64,000 bases of DNA from Roseivirga sp. Its GTDB lineage: Bacteria > Bacteroidota > Bacteroidia > Cytophagales > Cyclobacteriaceae. Both the position numbers and the translations under genes were made by a program. Position 1 is the stretch's first letter. Every line of letters starts with the position of its first letter. Below, in pieces: positions 17,473 through 25,199 of this stretch. The notes below the pieces were generated by a model. That model saw nothing but the letters and a program-made list of their open reading frames with translations. It searched no databases and was not told the origin of the DNA. The stretch is from assembly GCA_021404565.1 (NCBI GenBank), contig JAAWWF010000002.1, positions 248,001 to 312,000 on the forward strand, written 5' to 3'.

Positions 17473-17931
17473 ATGAAAAAGCAAATTTTAATATGTGTTT
17501 TAATGATCTGCTCTGTAGGTCTGGCAAAATCTCAAACGAACGATTCTAAGCTCAAGGTTGTGGTGAAAGAACTGGGAGATCAAATGGAGAGGTTGGTGGT
17601 GTCGAAAGATCTGGATGCTATCGTGGAAATGTATGGTGATGATGCGCAATATCTTCCTGATGCCTCCGGAATCTATTCAGGAAAAGAAGAGATCAGAAAA
17701 TACTGGAAACAAACCTTTACTATGGATATAATTGGTTTCGAAATGGAAACTCTTTCGGTGGGAGGTGATAAAAAGAGAATTCATGAAACCGGCCTGGGAA
17801 TGTCTACCATTAAGTATAACGACCAAAAAGTCGAATTTAAATTCAAATTTGTGAACGTCTGGGAGAGGCAGAAAGATGGGAGCTATAAACTGATTATTGA
17901 TATTTATAATCGGGATGCCCCGACTGAATAA
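17473..17931 (+). CDS. Exported SnoaL-like/DUF4440 protein
   Basis: The protein has 152 residues with a signal peptide (MKKQILICVLMICSVGLAKS). It aligns along its length with the preceding lipoprotein: KDLDAIVEMYGDDAQYLPDA, GKEEIRKYW, FKFVNVWERQKDGSYKL. Unlike its neighbour it has no lipobox, so it should be soluble in the periplasm or secreted. The two probably arose by duplication and then differed in location. Ligand unknown. Confidence 0.85.
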   Translation: MKKQILICVLMICSVGLAKSQTNDSKLKVVVKELGDQMERLVVSKDLDAIVEMYGDDAQYLPDASGIYSGKEEIRKYWKQTFTMDIIGFEMETLSVGGDKKRIHETGLGMSTIKYNDQKVEFKFKFVNVWERQKDGSYKLIIDIYNRDAPTE

Positions 17932-17965
17932 TCTCCGGTAAGGAAGTTAGGCATGACAATATTTC

Positions 17966-18008
17966 TATAATCTCATTAACTTCCCATTAAGATGTTAATG
18001 AGATTATA
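17966..18008. promoter_or_regulatory. Perfect 15-bp inverted repeat between genes
   Basis: The arms at 17966-17980 and 17994-18008 are perfect complements, with a 13-nt spacer. The AT-rich stem has no proper T-run after it (AGCTTTTG). It ends 5 bp before the TTG start of the next gene, so it may be a weak terminator for the SnoaL pair or an operator or leader hairpin for that gene. Confidence 0.55.
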
Positions 18009-18013
18009 AGCTT

Positions 18014-18523
18014 TTGTCAAAACGGACTACAATTTCTAATGGCATCAGATGGGTAAGGTACCCGCTGATACCGGTAATACTTGAGTTGGTGATTAGCAGC
18101 ATTGAGAATGCTGAGACACGTTCGAGAGATTTGTTAATTCTCCTGGTGTTTCTCCTGCTTTATTATTTGCTGTTCAAAATGCGCAGAGTACGTTTCGATG
18201 AAGGGCATATTTATCGCATTTATGGCAAGAAGGAAAAAGCTGTTCCTTTTAGTGAGGTACAGAGAATCGAAAAAAGCGGTGCTAAACTAAACAGCCGTAG
18301 AATGTGGAGGCTGAGGTACCTTGATGCTGATAAAGAAGAGAAGAACTTTCTTTTCATCGATGGCATCTTTCAGCATGGTAGCGTTAAGGAATTAATAGAA
18401 AAAGTACGGGCCGTCAATCCGGGAGTGGAAGTGGAGGAAAGTCATATCTGGAACCAGGTAGAGCAACAGAAACGCAGAAAAAAGAAACGGAAAGAGCGTA
18501 GGGAAAAAAAGACGAAGAACTAG
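18014..18523 (+). CDS. Small membrane protein with PH-like domain
   Basis: The protein has 169 residues with one or two membrane helices near the N-terminus (YPLIPVILELVISSIENAE and LLILLVFLLLYYLLF). A beta-rich stretch follows (RRVRFDEGHIYRIYGKKEKA onward) that resembles bacterial PH-like domains (DUF304 type), and it ends in a very basic Lys/Arg tail (from about 152). TTG at 18014 is the only usable start, since a stop lies five codons upstream and no ATG precedes the membrane helices. It overlaps the convergent lipoprotein gene by 4 bp. Function unknown. Confidence 0.62.
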   Translation: MSKRTTISNGIRWVRYPLIPVILELVISSIENAETRSRDLLILLVFLLLYYLLFKMRRVRFDEGHIYRIYGKKEKAVPFSEVQRIEKSGAKLNSRRMWRLRYLDADKEEKNFLFIDGIFQHGSVKELIEKVRAVNPGVEVEESHIWNQVEQQKRRKKKRKERREKKTKN

Positions 18524-19152
18524 TCGTCTTCAGAAGCCTTGAGGTAGGTGATGGTGTTCCTATAGTGAACTCGATAAAAGACTGTTACCTCTTCACCATT
18601 AGCCGCAGCCATCTCTTCAGTAATAAAGCACTGAAATGTCATTTTAGTGCCATCTCTTGATGTGATAGTCAGCTCATCCGGCAAGTCTCCTGTTGTTTGC
18701 GATTCAGCTCCACTCACAATACCTGTAATCTCCTGATCGGCTTCATTGATATCAATGGCATCTTCGCCTAATAACGATTCGCACTCGCGATGAATATCGT
18801 ATATGTCCGGTTCTCCATCACTGGTATAATAGATCGTGGCATATTTACCTTTCATCTCCAGCAGCTCAGTCATATCCAGTGGACTTTCTTCTACATTGAA
18901 GAGGAAACTCATTTTCATTTCACGTTCAGGAAACTCCACATCAATACTGAACATGGGGTAGGGGGCATCTTCAATTGAGGTGAGTATTCCATATTCCCTG
19001 ATCTCCTCATCTGTGGGTTCTCTTTCGCCTGATGTCTCTGATGTCTCCGATGTCTGTTCTTCAGATTCAGAAATTTTGTCTTGATTCTTGCTTTGCCCAC
19101 AATTGGTGAGGATAAACAGACTTAGCACTAAGTATGGGAAGATACGTTTCAT
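18520..19152 (-). CDS. Lipoprotein of unknown function, last gene of the caspase unit
   Basis: The protein has 210 residues. The lipobox LFILTNC (Cys18) is followed by a Ser/Glu/Thr-rich linker (ESEEQTSETSETSGE) and two beta-rich parts, each perhaps an OB-like domain (GILTSIEDAPYPMFSIDVEF and EITGIVSGAESQTTGDLP). It overlaps the preceding gene by 4 bp (ATGA), which suggests coupled translation. It is the last of four genes in the caspase operon. No function is recognised. Confidence 0.78.
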   Translation of the reverse strand: MKRIFPYLVLSLFILTNCGQSKNQDKISESEEQTSETSETSGEREPTDEEIREYGILTSIEDAPYPMFSIDVEFPEREMKMSFLFNVEESPLDMTELLEMKGKYATIYYTSDGEPDIYDIHRECESLLGEDAIDINEADQEITGIVSGAESQTTGDLPDELTITSRDGTKMTFQCFITEEMAAANGEEVTVFYRVHYRNTITYLKASEDD

Positions 19153-19628
19153 GATTTGCCGCTTTGATAGAGGAGTATGCCTTTAGTATTATGTAGTTGA
19201 TAAATTCCCTCATTGCTTTTTGATAGGGAATAGCGATTTTCTGAATCTACCCAATTCCCGTCTTTTTTGCTAAGTAAAATACTCCCACTCATTCGTGGTA
19301 GAAATAACTCGATGTTGCTTGTGTCATTGGCTGTGACTATATAGGCTACACTGGTGGCATTAGGACGCAAGGCATCGGTCAACTCTATACCTGTTTCCCA
19401 GAACCTGATACATTCCTTTCTGAGTGCAGACCAACTAAAGCCTCCCGAGGATAAGCAGCCATAAGAATCAAGGCTTCCACCACTATCGATAATTGGTTCT
19501 GGATCGCTGTTATTCTTATTTGAGCCGGCACAAGCTATCAAAGACAGGAACAAAATTGCTGTTAGCAGAGGGTAAACTGAGCTGATTCTGTTTCTGGCAG
19601 GAAGGGCGGAGTGTTTATCGGTCGGCAT
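19149..19628 (-). CDS. Cys-rich lipoprotein of the caspase unit
   Basis: The start MPTDKHSALP gives 159 residues and a lipoprotein signal (VYPLLTAILFLSLIAC, Cys about residue 32), with a rather long N-region. A Cys-containing motif (YGCLSSGGFSWSALRKECIR) follows, then a short beta domain ending HNTKGILLYQS. Similar G-C-x-S-x-G-x-x-W-S motifs recur in Bacteroidota lipoproteins; role unknown, and I name no family. It overlaps its upstream neighbour by 14 bp and its downstream neighbour by 4 bp, so it is translationally coupled on both sides. Confidence 0.75.
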   Translation of the reverse strand: MPTDKHSALPARNRISSVYPLLTAILFLSLIACAGSNKNNSDPEPIIDSGGSLDSYGCLSSGGFSWSALRKECIRFWETGIELTDALRPNATSVAYIVTANDTSNIELFLPRMSGSILLSKKDGNWVDSENRYSLSKSNEGIYQLHNTKGILLYQSGKS

Positions 19629-20043
19629 AAATCTTCTCCAGCACAGCGAGCATGCTGTTTTCGGTTTTGATGTCAAACTCTACTTCATCTGTATCACCCA
19701 TGTATCGTATTCTGGGGCAGAATTGAGGATCGAAGAGCGCCACAACCTTTCCATCTGCCTCCAGGGCATAAGCAGGTGCCATTAAACACCTTCTTGATAC
19801 TGGCAAATAATTGCTCTTGTCCAGTATGACTTTGATTAAATCTTTTTTATCCGCTCCGTACAGCAGAACCGAGCTAACAACTTCTCTTTCAGCAATAATA
19901 GCAGCATCATTACCTGTTACGGGGCCAAGTTTATGCAGCGTGAGCTCATCGACTTTTTTAAGAGCACCAAAATCCTGTACATCCTGGCAGCCTGCTGCAG
20001 TGATGCTCATAATCAGCATTATTTTAAAGAAGTTGAGCATCAC
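19615..20043 (-). CDS. Small lipoprotein of the caspase unit
   Basis: The protein has 142 residues. The lipobox MSITAAGC gives a lipidated Cys19. The mature part is mixed alpha/beta (VDELTLHKLGPVTGNDAAII, EVVSSVLLYGADKKDLIKVI) with two cysteines in RRCLMAPAYAL and PQFCPRIRY that could pair. No family was recognised. Its start shares one base with the end of the caspase gene (20043), so it is likely co-translated and membrane-anchored next to the exported caspase-like protein. Confidence 0.75.
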   Translation of the reverse strand: MMLNFFKIMLIMSITAAGCQDVQDFGALKKVDELTLHKLGPVTGNDAAIIAEREVVSSVLLYGADKKDLIKVILDKSNYLPVSRRCLMAPAYALEADGKVVALFDPQFCPRIRYMGDTDEVEFDIKTENSMLAVLEKIYADR

Positions 20044-21362
20044 TAATATTTAATGTTTGATCTGTTGAAGCCACTTTGACCTCTTTGTCCGTTTTGATTC
20101 ACCAGGCCCTGCGTATTGAGGTTGGCATTGCGATATGCCCGGCCGAAAAGACTCAGCCAATCAGCATCAGAAGCTGAAACGGCACTGGCCTCCTTGATCA
20201 TGGATTCTATAAAAGCATGCGTAAACTGTCCGTTTCCCATGGTTCCATCGGGGTTATTCATGCAATACGACCATTCTCCCTTTTGGGAGGAGGTAGAGAC
20301 CAGGAAACCACTGGATTGCAGAAACAGTTTGCTCAGCTTGGTATTATCGAAGAGGTAACCCGATTTAAAGGGGAGTGCCTCTCTGCGCCCAACTGCAGCC
20401 CGGGATTCCGGTATGGAATTACACATATCTCCAATGATCATAGTCAGGCGGGCGTTTTTATCCCTTATTTCATAGTACATGTCTTCAAGGCTCAGGTCAA
20501 CTCCATCCAGCGCCATGCTTGGAAACTCGCTGTCTTTCCCCGGGTCATTATAGCCATGACCTGAATAATAATAGATGATGATGTCATTGGGAGAATTGTT
20601 AATGCGATTCAGGTTGGTAAGAATGGAATCCCTGTTGAAACCATTGCCGGAAAACTGGTATTCCTTAATTTCTATTCCCAGTTCTCTTGATATTTTCGTA
20701 AAGGTGGTGGTTACATCCCGCTGATCCTGTGCTGTGCTTTTGCCAATACTTCGATCCTCAACATCTGCTACCATTACCAGGTGCATCACGGCTCTTTCGG
20801 GTTGTGTTACCGGATCGGGTTCTATAATTACAGGGTCTGGTTCAACTGTATTTACAAGCCCCAGATAACTGTTATACTCAGGCTCATGCGCATCGAAGAA
20901 GTTGAATATATATTGCTGAGTGAAATCAGTCTGAGGGTCTAAGGGGCGATAGGAGGCTTCAACGGGCTCGCTGTCATCACTGTCGACATCGGAATCGTCC
21001 ATGGTGTAGAGATACTCGAATTCATTGTTCTCATTCAGATTGGTGAATATGAAGTTGTCAGCAATATAGCTGGATGGGCTGTTGTCTGAGGAGTAAACCA
21101 CTTCGGCATCATGACCATCGAAAACAAAGTAACGAACGCCATTATCGTCTGTTTCAATCGAACCATCGCAGCTGTACTTGGCCACACGGTAGATGTTGTT
21201 GGAGTCAGTGTATTTAACCCTGACTTCTATCTGGCTTTCGTCATAGTAGACCACCAGAGCCGTATAGTCCAGGTCAGATTTCCACTTTATTTCATAAAAG
21301 CTTTGTGCTTTTAAGTTAACACAAAGTGTCACAAAGAATATGACCACGAACAGACGTTTCAT
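20043..21362 (-). CDS. Exported caspase-fold (peptidase C14) protein
   Basis: The protein has 439 residues with a signal peptide (MKRLFVVIFFVTLCVNLKAQ). The N-terminal 140 residues are beta-rich and Asp-rich, followed by a Pro/Asp linker (VEPDPVIIEPDPVTQPERA, about 172-190) and a caspase-like domain (about 190-435). The catalytic His is H269 in YYYSGHGYNDPG and the catalytic Cys is C314 in IIGDMCNS; the preceding Asp and the C-terminal GNGQFTHAF are also typical. The dyad is intact. It heads a four-gene unit with three lipoproteins. Secreted orthocaspase-like proteins cleave after basic residues in known cases; the substrate here is unknown. Confidence 0.88.
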   Translation of the reverse strand: MKRLFVVIFFVTLCVNLKAQSFYEIKWKSDLDYTALVVYYDESQIEVRVKYTDSNNIYRVAKYSCDGSIETDDNGVRYFVFDGHDAEVVYSSDNSPSSYIADNFIFTNLNENNEFEYLYTMDDSDVDSDDSEPVEASYRPLDPQTDFTQQYIFNFFDAHEPEYNSYLGLVNTVEPDPVIIEPDPVTQPERAVMHLVMVADVEDRSIGKSTAQDQRDVTTTFTKISRELGIEIKEYQFSGNGFNRDSILTNLNRINNSPNDIIIYYYSGHGYNDPGKDSEFPSMALDGVDLSLEDMYYEIRDKNARLTMIIGDMCNSIPESRAAVGRREALPFKSGYLFDNTKLSKLFLQSSGFLVSTSSQKGEWSYCMNNPDGTMGNGQFTHAFIESMIKEASAVSASDADWLSLFGRAYRNANLNTQGLVNQNGQRGQSGFNRSNIKY

Positions 21363-21483
21363 ATTAATTAGTGTTGTTGGTTGTAATTCAATTTAGGGAA
21401 AATCATGCCAAGTTTATAATAGCAGGTGGGTAGTTCGGTGGGTAGGACTTCGGGTTTTATATGCTTCTTTTTTTAGCAGAGCA

Positions 21484-21512
21484 CAAAAAAAGGCCTCTGC
21501 ATGCAGAGGCCT
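21484..21512 (-). terminator. Terminator of citrate synthase gene
   Basis: A perfect 22-nt GC-rich palindrome (21491-21512) lies 24 bp after the gltA stop. On the minus strand it is followed by seven T, so it is a strong rho-independent terminator that also shields the caspase unit from readthrough. Confidence 0.9.
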
Positions 21513-21535
21513 CCGATAGCAATTAAGCTTGTATT

Positions 21536-22822
21536 TTATCTTTCGTTCAAAGGAACATAAGTACGATCGTTGGCACCCGTATATACCTGGCGTGGACGAC
21601 CGATGGGTTCTTTGTTCTCTCTCATTTCTTTCCACTGAGCAATCCAGCCTGGTAGACGACCTAAGGCAAACATCACGGTGAACATATCGGTTGGGATACC
21701 CAATGCTCTGTAAATGATACCAGAGTAGAAGTCTACATTCGGGTAGAGCTTTCTTTCTACAAAGTAAGGATCTCTCAATGCTTCTTCTTCCAGTCCTTTG
21801 GCAATATCCAAGACAGGATCATTGACACCCAGTTTCTCGAGTACATCGTCAGCTGCTTTTTTGATGATTTTCGCTCTTGGATCAAAGTTTTTGTAAACTC
21901 TGTGCCCGAAGCCCATCAAACGGAAAGGATCATTTTTGTCCTTAGCCTTCGCCATCCACTTTTTAGTATCTCCACCATCCGCTTTGATACCTTCTAGCAT
22001 TTCAATTACCGCCTGGTTGGCACCACCGTGAAGTGGTCCCCAAAGGGCATTGATACCAGCAGAAATAGAGGCATACATGCTGGCATGAGAAGAACCAACC
22101 ACACGTACTGTGGCAGTAGAACAGTTCTGCTCGTGATCTGCATGAAGGATCAGCAGTTTGTCCAGGGCATCAGCCACTACGGGGTCAGCCAAGTATTCTT
22201 CAGCAGGTAGGGCGAACATCATTTTCAGGAAGTTGCCTGTGTAATTGAGTTTGTTGTCAGGGTAAATTACCGGCTGACCAATTTTGTTTTTATATGACCA
22301 GGCTGCAAAGGTTGGCATTTTCGCAATCAGGCGAATAATGCTCATATCTACATCTCCGTGAGACCTGTTAGGATCAAGAGACTCAGGGTAGAAGGCAGTC
22401 TGTGCACAAACCAAAGAAGAGAGAACTCCCATTGGGTGAGCTACAGAAGGAAAACCTTCCAAAATCTTTTTCACATCCTCGTGTACCAGGGTATGGTTGG
22501 TAATGCTGCTTGCGAATTCATTGTATTGCTCAGTAGTAGGGAGCTCACCGTAAATCAACAGGTATGATACTTCCAGGAAATTCGACTTTTCAGCCAGTTC
22601 TTCAATCGTGTAACCTCTGTAGCGGAGTATTCCTTTTTCTCCATCAAGGAAGGTGATGGCACTTTGAGTCGAACCGGTATTCTTAAATCCGGGATCAATC
22701 GTGATGATGCCACTTGAACCTCTCAATTTGGAGATATCAATGGCCTTTTCACTTTCACTTCCCTCTATCACCGGAAGTTCCAGTGATTTACCGTCAACTA
22801 TAATCTGAGCAGTATCTGACAT
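21536..22822 (-). CDS. gltA: Citrate synthase
   Basis: It condenses oxaloacetate and acetyl-CoA to citrate in the TCA cycle, in the cytoplasm. At 428 residues it has the usual length of the hexameric type. Visible motifs include LRYRGYTIEELAEKS, the CoA-site region ANQAVIEMLEGI, the catalytic block LMGFGHRVYKNFDPRA, and the end PIGRPRQVYTGAN. The N-terminal beta-strand domain (IIVDGKSLELPVIEGSE) is also family-typical. A terminator and an upstream gap of 308 bp show that it is monocistronic. Confidence 0.97.
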   Translation of the reverse strand: MSDTAQIIVDGKSLELPVIEGSESEKAIDISKLRGSSGIITIDPGFKNTGSTQSAITFLDGEKGILRYRGYTIEELAEKSNFLEVSYLLIYGELPTTEQYNEFASSITNHTLVHEDVKKILEGFPSVAHPMGVLSSLVCAQTAFYPESLDPNRSHGDVDMSIIRLIAKMPTFAAWSYKNKIGQPVIYPDNKLNYTGNFLKMMFALPAEEYLADPVVADALDKLLILHADHEQNCSTATVRVVGSSHASMYASISAGINALWGPLHGGANQAVIEMLEGIKADGGDTKKWMAKAKDKNDPFRLMGFGHRVYKNFDPRAKIIKKAADDVLEKLGVNDPVLDIAKGLEEEALRDPYFVERKLYPNVDFYSGIIYRALGIPTDMFTVMFALGRLPGWIAQWKEMRENKEPIGRPRQVYTGANDRTYVPLNER

Positions 22823-23130
22823 TTTAATTCTTTTACTTAATTCTATGAACGCAGCCCCTTGCTTGGGCCAGCGAATTTACTCTATAAAACACTTAAATGA
22901 AATAGTTGTTCCCTTCTTTCAGGAATTGTTTTGTCAGTTAAGAGAAATTGAACCCAGAGGGTCATTCTCTTGACCTGAAGACTATACTTTAAATTACATT
23001 TGAACAACAGTTTTTAGCTACTAACTATTTGGTGAAGCATTAAAAAACCCTGATTATCTTCTGATGATCAGGGTTTTTGCATGAAAATGTTTTGTGTGGA
23101 AATTTTATTTTTCAACCCACTAAACAGGGA
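22823..23130. other. Promoter region of gltA, no gene seen
   Basis: These 308 bp hold the prohibitin terminator (23042-23079) and the minus-strand promoter region of gltA. No coding frame is supported. A TAAATTCG motif on the minus strand, about 50 bp before the gltA ATG, is two mismatches from the -7 consensus. Confidence 0.5.
23042..23079 (-). terminator. Terminator of prohibitin gene
   Basis: A perfect 12-bp stem (AAAAACCCTGAT, 23043-23054, with 23067-23078) closes a 12-nt loop, with A-rich and T-rich flanks. It lies about 50 bp after the prohibitin stop codon. Confidence 0.82.
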
Positions 23131-23955
23131 TTAATTATTTCCAAGAATCAGCGGAAGACCTCCGTCTCCTTGTCCGATTACCACTACTTTGGAGTTTGGC
23201 GACTCAGCCAGCTTCAATGTGGCTTCGATACCTCTCATTTTCAATAGGGCAGGGGTCAAACTGTTGTTAATGATTTTGTTGGCTGCAGATTCACCCTCAG
23301 CGGCAATTCGTTTTCTTTCTGCCTCACTTTTTTCTTTGTCCAGACGAAACCTGTAAGCCAAAGCCTCTTGCTCTTGCTGAAGTTTGTTTTCGATGGCCTG
23401 CTTAATCTTTTCAGGAAGGTTGATAGATCTGATCAATAGCGCAGTCATATTCACATTGTTGGTCTCATTACCCAGCACAGCTTCAGTTTCTGCCTGAATG
23501 GCCGTTTCAACTTCTGCACGCTTAGTGGAGTATATTTCTTCAGCAGTGAAACGTCCCATTACCTGACGTACTGTAGACCGCACTTCGGGTATTACCAGGG
23601 TATTGATATAGTCAGACCTGAATCGCTCATAGATGTAACCAATCTTGTTGAACTTTGGGTAGAACCTCACGGAGATGTCTACGGTAATGGAAAGTCCGTT
23701 TTTATCTAGTACATCCATGCTTTCTTCAGCCTTGTTTTCAGCCACGTTGAAACGAATAAGGTCATTCCAGGGAGCTTTTACATGGAATCCCTGATTTATG
23801 ACATCGTCTTTATCCAATCCACCTGAGAATTTCTTAAAAAGAACAGCCCTCTCATTAGGCTGAATGGTATAAAATATGCTGCTGGAAAGACCCAGCAAAA
23901 CGATCACAACGATTGCTCCGATCACAATGACTGGTAAATATTTTCTGTTATCCAT
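23131..23955 (-). CDS. Prohibitin / SPFH-domain membrane protein
   Basis: The protein has 274 residues. One N-terminal membrane helix (VIVIGAIVVIVLLGL) is followed by an SPFH domain (FYTIQPNERAVLFKKFSGG, GFHVKAPW, RSTVRQVMGRFTAEEIYS) and a coiled coil (about 195-235; QQEQEALAYRFRLDKEKSEAE). It has the length and end of prohibitins in Bacteroidota. Such proteins form large ring complexes in the membrane and often control FtsH-like proteases, although no protease gene is next to it. It follows the oxidoreductase gene by 23 bp, so the two probably share a transcript. Confidence 0.92.
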   Translation of the reverse strand: MDNRKYLPVIVIGAIVVIVLLGLSSSIFYTIQPNERAVLFKKFSGGLDKDDVINQGFHVKAPWNDLIRFNVAENKAEESMDVLDKNGLSITVDISVRFYPKFNKIGYIYERFRSDYINTLVIPEVRSTVRQVMGRFTAEEIYSTKRAEVETAIQAETEAVLGNETNNVNMTALLIRSINLPEKIKQAIENKLQQEQEALAYRFRLDKEKSEAERKRIAAEGESAANKIINNSLTPALLKMRGIEATLKLAESPNSKVVVIGQGDGGLPLILGNN

Positions 23956-23978
23956 AATGGTAAATTTTGATTGTTTGC

Positions 23979-24965
23979 TTATCCGATTTGTTTAAGATTG
24001 GTCTCAATGATATCTAAGATATCATGCGCCACTTTGAGTGCCTGGTAACCATCTTGTATGGTGACCACGGGTTCAGTATCATTGACTATAGCCTGATGAA
24101 AGGTGAAAAGTTCTTCCCTGATAGCGTTAACAGGATGTACCTTAGGGTTTTCAAAGATGATTTCCTTTTTGCCCTTGTTTTCTCCCAGATCGAGTACCAG
24201 TGAGAAGGGGTTTTCCTGTTCACTTGCTTCCTGTAGCCTAACGATTTCCGACTTTTTCTCAAGAAAATCTACGGCAACATAGGCGTCTTTTTGGAAGAAA
24301 CGTGATTTGCGCATGTTTTTTACTGCTATACGGCTTGTGGTAAGGTTGGCCACACAGCCATTTTCAAATTCAAGGCGCACATTAGCAATGTCTGGGGTTT
24401 CACTGATAACTGCAACACCACTTGCAGAGATGTTTTTGACCGGTGATCCGACAGCATGTAAAATCACATCAATGTCATGGATCATCAGATCAAGTACTAC
24501 AGGTACATCCAGCCCACGAGGGTTGAATTGAGCAAGTCTGTGTGTTTCTATGAACATTGGCTGCTTCAGATAGGGCCTGGCTGCGGTAAAGGCTGGATTA
24601 AACCGTTCTACATGGCCTACCTGCATTTTTAACCCTTTTTCAGTTGAGAGGGCTATGAGCTTTTCGGCTTCTTCGGTGGTGTTGGTAACGGGCTTTTCTA
24701 TGAACACATGCTTACCTGCATTCAAGGCCTGAGCGGCACAGTCGTAATGAGAAAGAGTCGGAGTTACAATATCTACAAGGTCGACTTCCTGCAACAGTGC
24801 GTCTATGGTGTCAAAGCTCTTAATACCGTGTTCTGCTGATACAACTGCAGCATTTTCCGCTATGGGGTCGTAAAAGCCTACCAGCTCATATTCCGGTATG
24901 TCTTTGATGCATTTGATGTGGATTTTACCGAGGTGACCGGCTCCTAGAACGCCTATTTTCAGCAT
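23979..24965 (-). CDS. Gfo/Idh/MocA-family NAD(P)-dependent oxidoreductase
   Basis: The protein has 328 residues. The Rossmann motif GVLGAGHLGKIH is at residue 5, followed by the conserved EKPVTN motif at about 91-96, a C-terminal dimerisation and catalytic domain (VGHVERFNPAF, DLMIHDIDVI) and a long beta sheet. HDIDV carries the catalytic His and Asp region. It should oxidise a sugar or cyclitol hydroxyl, or a related molecule, in the cytoplasm. The substrate cannot be read. It is cotranscribed with the prohibitin gene, which says little about function. Confidence 0.9.
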   Translation of the reverse strand: MLKIGVLGAGHLGKIHIKCIKDIPEYELVGFYDPIAENAAVVSAEHGIKSFDTIDALLQEVDLVDIVTPTLSHYDCAAQALNAGKHVFIEKPVTNTTEEAEKLIALSTEKGLKMQVGHVERFNPAFTAARPYLKQPMFIETHRLAQFNPRGLDVPVVLDLMIHDIDVILHAVGSPVKNISASGVAVISETPDIANVRLEFENGCVANLTTSRIAVKNMRKSRFFQKDAYVAVDFLEKKSEIVRLQEASEQENPFSLVLDLGENKGKKEIIFENPKVHPVNAIREELFTFHQAIVNDTEPVVTIQDGYQALKVAHDILDIIETNLKQIG

Positions 24966-25199
24966 GTGAGAGTTATTCTTGTTGGGCCGTAAAGGTAGCT
25001 GCTACTGGCGCAAGGGGCAAGAAGGATTCGGCTTTTAGTTAATACCATTCCTGAGAGCTGTTAAGTCAGAATATCACGTGCCTGTTTCATTCTGGTTTTT
25101 CACTACTTATACATATAATATTGTGTCAATAACAATATTTAATTGAATTATTCGTTATTAATATGATTAAAATTTATTAATTAAATAACAGAACAATAT

